A stretch of DNA of 9,412 nucleotides from an uncultured Plesiomonas sp. (GTDB lineage: Bacteria > Pseudomonadota > Gammaproteobacteria > Enterobacterales > CAMTGL01). How positions within the stretch are numbered: the first letter of the stretch is position 1; every line of letters begins with the position of its first letter. The notes below the pieces were generated by a model that was not told the DNA's origin, did no database searches, and saw only the letters and a program-made list of their open reading frames with translations. Made by a program: the position numbers and the translations under genes. Below are positions 5,649-9,412 of this stretch, in pieces. The stretch spans positions 1-9,412 of the forward strand of contig CAMTGL010000072.1 in NCBI GenBank assembly GCA_947071955.1. The letters run 5' to 3'.

Positions 5649-6839
5649 TTACGCTATCTCATCTGCCACAATAGGCGTTTCTTCAGCCACAATGCCATCA
5701 TTCTCTGCTATTTTGTCAACACACATCGCCAGAGCACCATCACCTGTAACGTTGCAAGCTGTACCAAAACCATCTTGCGCTAAGTGCAGAGCAATTTGCA
5801 GGCCCAGCATCGCTTCACTAAAGCCCAGCATAGTGCCAAGTAATCCAAGTGCGGCCATCACAGCACCACCCGGTGCACCCGGTGCGGCCACCATGGTAAT
5901 TCCCAGCATCATGATAAACGGCAACATTTCGGTAAAACTCGGGATATGTGCGTAGCCATTCATCAGCATCACCGCACAAGCTACGGTAACAATACTGATT
6001 GCTGAACCGGCCATGTGGATATTTGCACACAGGGGAACAACAAAGTTGGAGATACTTTTGCTTGCGCCACACACCTGAGCTTGGCGCAGTGTCACAGGAA
6101 GTGTTGCGGCAGATGACATGGTACCCAGTGCAGTAAAGTATGCCGGCATCATAGTTTTAAGCAGGGTTAATGGTGAACGTTTCACGATTGCAGCAGTAGT
6201 AATAAACTGGAATGTCAGCCATAACCAGTGCAACACAACCACCAGCACCAAAACCAGACTGAAGGTTTTCAAGGTAGCAAATACCGTTCCCTGTACGGTC
6301 ATATCCGCAAATACACCTGCAATATAGAATGGCAGTGCCGGGATCATAAACTTGCTTAGCAGCAGTTCAATAATATCACGACCTTGATCGCTTAATTTTT
6401 TCATCTCAGCACTGCTAGTAGCCACAATGCCCAGACCAAAAACAAAAGCCAGTACCAGTGCGCTCATCACGCCCATGACCGGCGGAATTTGCAACGTCAT
6501 CAGCGGGTCTAATTTACGTATCGGTTCGGCAAGCTGCCCAGCATGGCTTAGCAGTGTTGGCATGATCTCGACCGAAGCCAGATAAGCGAGGAAACCTGCA
6601 CCGACTGTAGAGGCATAAGCAAGCCCGACGGTTTTCCCCAGTAATTTGCCTGAGTTCTTTGGCAAGCTGGCAATGCCACTGGTGACAAAAAACAGGATAA
6701 GTAGTGGTATGGTGAAGCCAATCATTTGGCTAATCAATACCTTAGCGGTAATCAGTACTCGGATTAAAAAGTCTGGTGCAAAAAGACCACATAAAACACC
6801 AAAAGCAATGCCTGCTAGCAGGCGCAAAATTAATTTCAT
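5649..6839 (-). CDS. Dicarboxylate/amino acid:cation (DAACS) family symporter, substrate unknown
   Basis: The 396-residue, strongly hydrophobic product has the glutamate-transporter-homologue fold of the inner membrane. Hallmarks are the serine-rich hairpin HP1 (MSSAATLPVTL, 241-251), the TM7 motif region NIHMAGSA (273-280, in place of NMDGTA), hairpin HP2 (APGAPGGAV, 319-327) and TM8 QDGFGTACNVTGDG (355-368). N363 and D367 align with the conserved Asn and Asp of the TM8 NVTGD motif in GltPh. The TM8 arginine that holds the side-chain carboxylate in acidic amino acid carriers (R397 in GltPh) is G359 here, and the HP1 arginine (R276) is M241. A Na+-coupled carrier for a neutral or otherwise non-acidic substrate is therefore more likely than a glutamate/aspartate carrier. 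AGAGG lies 5 nt before the ATG. Its own terminator and a palindrome-bearing upstream region point to a single-gene unit. Confidence 0.9.
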   Translation of the reverse strand: MKLILRLLAGIAFGVLCGLFAPDFLIRVLITAKVLISQMIGFTIPLLILFFVTSGIASLPKNSGKLLGKTVGLAYASTVGAGFLAYLASVEIMPTLLSHAGQLAEPIRKLDPLMTLQIPPVMGVMSALVLAFVFGLGIVATSSAEMKKLSDQGRDIIELLLSKFMIPALPFYIAGVFADMTVQGTVFATLKTFSLVLVLVVVLHWLWLTFQFITTAAIVKRSPLTLLKTMMPAYFTALGTMSSAATLPVTLRQAQVCGASKSISNFVVPLCANIHMAGSAISIVTVACAVMLMNGYAHIPSFTEMLPFIMMLGITMVAAPGAPGGAVMAALGLLGTMLGFSEAMLGLQIALHLAQDGFGTACNVTGDGALAMCVDKIAENDGIVAEETPIVADEIA

Positions 6840-6904
6840 CGTTCCCTCTCTTAATTACATCATTTGGGGCATCTTGATTACGGCGGCATTTTTAGCATGC
6901 AAAT

Positions 6905-6935
6905 AGCATATAATCCGCTTTTAATAGTTAAAAGC
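6905..6935 (-). promoter_or_regulatory. Candidate promoter/operator of the symporter gene with a 19-bp palindrome
   Basis: GCTTTTAA (6917-6924) and TTAAAAGC (6928-6935) form a perfect 8-bp inverted repeat around three bases. Immediately downstream on the minus strand is GGATTATATGCT, which contains -10-like TATATG or TATGCT, while no good -35 is found. A dyad covering the -35/spacer of a weak promoter is typical of a transcription-factor site. The start would be near 6900, about 60 nt before the ATG. The regulator is not identifiable from the site. Confidence 0.45.
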
Positions 6936-7003
6936 ATCGTGTTAGTCATAAAAAACACTGCATATCAACTAGTGGTAACGTTTCAGCTCTAAATTCCTAC
7001 GCA

Positions 7004-7033
7004 TAAAAAAAGCCGGCAGTTTCCTGTCGGCTT
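7004..7033 (-). terminator. Intrinsic terminator after gsk
   Basis: AAGCCGGCAG (7010-7019) and CTGTCGGCTT (7024-7033) form a 10-bp stem with one mismatch and a 4-nt loop (GAAA in the transcript). On the minus strand TTTTTTTATG follows. It starts about 28 nt past the gsk stop and separates gsk from the symporter gene. Confidence 0.9.
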
Positions 7034-7061
7034 AATGGACATTCTGTGTCAAAAAGAGGGT

Positions 7062-8372
7062 TTATCGTTCCCAATAAGACTCTTCTAAACTGTCTTCACG
7101 CTCTGGTAGGCCGCGGGTTAAACGCGGAGAGTGCTGGTTTAATACCTGATAACTCACGCGGTTAGCGTATTTACATACCTGTGCCAGTGAGGAGTATGTC
7201 ATGAAGGTACAGGCGTGCTTGCTGGAGTTCGGCACATTACTGCGGTGGTAATGGTTAGCTGCCATATCATGCAAAATAGCTGACAGTGCGCCATCACCGG
7301 CCCCGTTGGTGTTCATGATCTTCTCTGGCCCGCCCATATACGGGCAGATATGTGAGTAAATACGTTTTGGCGTTACACAGGCAGCGCGGTGCATCGGGCG
7401 GCTGAATTCGTACAGATTAAATTCAGGGATCACGCCCGGCAACAGCGGATGCTGAGTTTGGCGCAAGGTACTTTCATCAGTATAAGCGGCCATATACAGG
7501 CCAACAGGCCCTGCGGTACAGAGCACAAGATCAACCCAATCTAATGCTTTATCTGATGCCGCTAGCGGATCTTCGATACCGGTTAATGCTGCCGCTTCCT
7601 CTTCATTCATCGCTACCATAGAGATGTTTTCTTTGAGGAAATCACGCCACCACTGTGGGTTCTCTTCAATCAGAATTTTCGTGCCCAGTGTCAGGACTAC
7701 CGGAACATTATGCTTTTTCGCATACTCAATCGCACGCAAGGTAGCTTCTGACATCGGCTCACCCGGTTTACAACGTAGCAGGTAAGAGGTCAGTACCAGT
7801 GCTGAAGCTCCGGCAATAACCTCTTCCGGAATACTTTCGGGGCGCAGTTGATCCATACAGCCAGGGCTAATGGCAAATGTACGCTCACCGTTTTCAGAAA
7901 TCAGCGCAAAGCAGCGACCAATTGGGCCATCTACCGGTTGCAGATAATCCAGATCCAAACGGCTTGAGGTGTTACACAAGTAGCGGTAAGCGTAACCGCC
8001 AATTTCGATACGGCTGCACATCACGCCCAGCATGATGGATTTATCATCAGCCAATACTGAATAGTTGTGCAGAGTATTGCCGATAGTGCCACCCGCAAAC
8101 TCATGCGTAATCAGGCTACGATCTTTTAATTCACGGTACAGCGCTTCAGCAACGGCATCTTCAATCACTGAAGAGTGCCCTTTACTCAGGCCTTTACGCG
8201 ACAAGAAATCTTCATCAACACGGGCTTCAATATCATACAAGGTTTGATCGATACCGACCACATACGCGGTACTGACTTCACTTTCTGCTGCACGCATCTG
8301 GTTTATCAAAAGTGGATCACGTGCACTGACAGGAAAATAGTGTTTTGATTTACGTTGGCCGGGAAATTTCAT
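7062..8372 (-). CDS. gsk: Inosine-guanosine kinase
   Basis: The 436-residue product aligns end to end with E. coli Gsk (434), from MKFPGQRKSKHYFPV to the C-terminal REDSLEESYWER. It is a PfkB/ribokinase-family enzyme: the GG of EFAGGTIGNT (93-94) lies in the substrate region, and the C-terminal signature NTNGAGDGA (354-362) carries the anion-hole GAGD with catalytic base D360. It phosphorylates inosine and guanosine with ATP to IMP and GMP in cytoplasmic purine salvage. The ribosome binding site is weak (TGGAT about 9 nt before the ATG). hemH lies 95 nt upstream in the same direction, as in the E. coli hemH-aes-gsk neighbourhood but without aes. A strong terminator follows. Nothing in the sequence suggests altered function. 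Confidence 0.98.
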   Translation of the reverse strand: MKFPGQRKSKHYFPVSARDPLLINQMRAAESEVSTAYVVGIDQTLYDIEARVDEDFLSRKGLSKGHSSVIEDAVAEALYRELKDRSLITHEFAGGTIGNTLHNYSVLADDKSIMLGVMCSRIEIGGYAYRYLCNTSSRLDLDYLQPVDGPIGRCFALISENGERTFAISPGCMDQLRPESIPEEVIAGASALVLTSYLLRCKPGEPMSEATLRAIEYAKKHNVPVVLTLGTKILIEENPQWWRDFLKENISMVAMNEEEAAALTGIEDPLAASDKALDWVDLVLCTAGPVGLYMAAYTDESTLRQTQHPLLPGVIPEFNLYEFSRPMHRAACVTPKRIYSHICPYMGGPEKIMNTNGAGDGALSAILHDMAANHYHRSNVPNSSKHACTFMTYSSLAQVCKYANRVSYQVLNQHSPRLTRGLPEREDSLEESYWER

Positions 8373-8410
8373 CGTTCAGATCCAGAAAAGGCTGTGGACA
8401 ATCAGCGTAT

Positions 8411-8426
8411 ATCGCGAATTCTATCA
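8411..8426 (-). promoter_or_regulatory. Candidate extended -10 promoter of gsk
   Basis: On the minus strand TGATAGAAT (8426-8418) gives a TGn extension and a -10 TAGAAT matching five of six consensus bases. No good -35 is found at the right distance, which is normal for extended -10 promoters. Start is expected near 8411, about 40 nt before the gsk ATG. Confidence 0.5.
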
Positions 8427-8431
8427 CAAAA

Positions 8432-8462
8432 TAGTGTAAACAGAATGAATCCTAATACACTA
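8432..8462 (-). terminator. Weak candidate terminator after hemH
   Basis: TAGTGTA (8456-8462 on the minus strand) pairs with TACACTA (8432-8438) over 7 AT-rich bp around a 17-nt loop, and the transcript continues TTTTG. It begins a few bases past the hemH stop. The stem is poor in G/C, so read-through into gsk is likely. Confidence 0.3.
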
Positions 8463-8467
8463 ATCTG

Positions 8468-9412
8468 CTACCAATTTTCTATTTCGTTATGCACTAAAGA
8501 TTGTAACAGCACGATATGTGCAGGATCGGCATTCAGTGCCGGAACGTAGGTAAACGCCTGCCCCCCTGCATGCAAAAAGATCTCTCTGTTTTGCTCAGTA
8601 ATCTCTTCGAGTGTTTCCAGACAATCGGCAGAAAATGCCGGACACACAACACCGAGTGTCTTAATGCCCTGCTTAGGCAGCGCTTTAAGCGTATGATCGG
8701 TATAAGGTTGTAACCAGACCTCACGCCCAAACCGTGATTGATAGGTATGCAGATATTGTGTTTCTGACAACCCTAGTGCCTGTGCCACTCGCTCAGTGGT
8801 AGTTTGGCATTGGGCAGCATACTGATCGCCCTCATCCACATACCGCTGTGGAATACCGTGATATGAAAAGATCAGTTTATCCGGCAACTCTGGCAGATGC
8901 TGACGAATACTTTTTGCCAATGCCGCAATGTAGAGCGGATGATCGTGGTAATCACGAATAAAACGAATTGCCGGTATATTACGGCGGCCTTTCAGTGCTT
9001 TTGTCAGACCATCCCACACCGCGGCAGTGGTAGAGCTTGAATATTGTGGAAACAGCGGCAACACCACAAGGTTCGTGACTCCTTTTGATTGCAGCTGATC
9101 AAGAGCATGCGATAACGAAGGGTTGCCGTAGGTCATCGCCAGTTCAACTGGAATATCATGCCCCTGCTGCTGAAACTGAGAATACAGTGCCTGCTGCTGT
9201 TGACGAGAAAATGCCAGCAATGGCGAGCCATCATCACGCCACACTGACTGATACAGTTTTGCCACTCGTGGTGCACGAATCGGCAGTATCACTCCATGCA
9301 ATAGTGGGCACCAGAGCCAGCGACTCAGATCTACAACCCGCTTATCATGCAAAAATTCACTCAGATAGCGTTTTACCGCTGCCGATGTTGGTGCATCGGG
9401 TGTGCCTAAATT
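8468..9412 (-). CDS. hemH: Ferrochelatase, N-terminus cut by the right edge
   Basis: The frame is open from the right edge to a TAG at 8468 and gives 314 residues. It starts NLGTPDAPT, which aligns with residue 12 of E. coli HemH, so about 11 residues are missing. A TTG at 9352 is internal and not the start. The enzyme inserts Fe2+ into protoporphyrin IX, the last step of protoheme synthesis, at the cytoplasmic face of the membrane. Family motifs include the active-site histidine in SYHGIPQRY (codon 8858-8860), SRFGRE, and the acidic helix CLETLEE (8603-8623) with the conserved catalytic glutamate. No C-terminal cysteine cluster for an iron-sulphur centre is seen, as in E. coli. gsk follows at 95 nt in the same direction. 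Confidence 0.97.
   Translation of the reverse strand, partial: NLGTPDAPTSAAVKRYLSEFLHDKRVVDLSRWLWCPLLHGVILPIRAPRVAKLYQSVWRDDGSPLLAFSRQQQQALYSQFQQQGHDIPVELAMTYGNPSLSHALDQLQSKGVTNLVVLPLFPQYSSSTTAAVWDGLTKALKGRRNIPAIRFIRDYHDHPLYIAALAKSIRQHLPELPDKLIFSYHGIPQRYVDEGDQYAAQCQTTTERVAQALGLSETQYLHTYQSRFGREVWLQPYTDHTLKALPKQGIKTLGVVCPAFSADCLETLEEITEQNREIFLHAGGQAFTYVPALNADPAHIVLLQSLVHNEIENW

Noticed and set aside
9350..9352. TTG at 9352 as the start of hemH
   Set aside because: The frame continues upstream to the window edge with clear ferrochelatase sequence (NLGTPDAPT), so the TTG is an internal leucine.

Overview
The window is core chromosome of a gammaproteobacterium. All eight genes lie on the minus strand, so transcription runs from right to left. 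Protein similarity to E. coli is very high for Lon, ClpX, ClpP, trigger factor, inosine-guanosine kinase and ferrochelatase. The gene order differs from E. coli, where hemH/gsk and tig-clpP-clpX-lon are in separate places and bolA precedes tig. A dedicated inosine-guanosine kinase, moderate base composition and this order would fit Aeromonadales (Aeromonas/Tolumonas-like), but that placement is an inference from recall, not a computed result.

Layout in the direction of transcription (right to left): hemH (ferrochelatase; about 11 N-terminal residues lie beyond the right edge), gsk (inosine-guanosine kinase), an uncharacterised DAACS-type Na+-coupled symporter, an exported LysM + YkuD L,D-transpeptidase of the ErfK/YbiS group, tig (trigger factor), clpP, clpX, and the first 73 codons of lon, which continues past the left edge.

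The left half is a protein quality-control cluster. Trigger factor receives nascent chains at the ribosome, ClpXP degrades tagged and regulatory substrates, and Lon degrades misfolded proteins. clpP and clpX look co-transcribed. tig and clpP are separated by a hairpin with a T-tract just before the clpP ribosome binding site, and clpX and lon by a strong intrinsic terminator. lon has a clear sigma-32-type promoter (GTTGAAT-N13-CCCCATAT). The right half is metabolic and envelope genes, mostly single-gene units. Intrinsic terminators follow gsk, the symporter and the transpeptidase.

I see no mobile element, CRISPR array, tRNA, rRNA or defence system. The least understood parts are the symporter, whose binding-site residues do not match an acidic amino acid carrier, the 19-bp palindrome in its promoter region, and the 352-nt gap in front of the transpeptidase. 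I found no convincing novel system; the findings are mainly regulatory features and one protein of unknown substrate.
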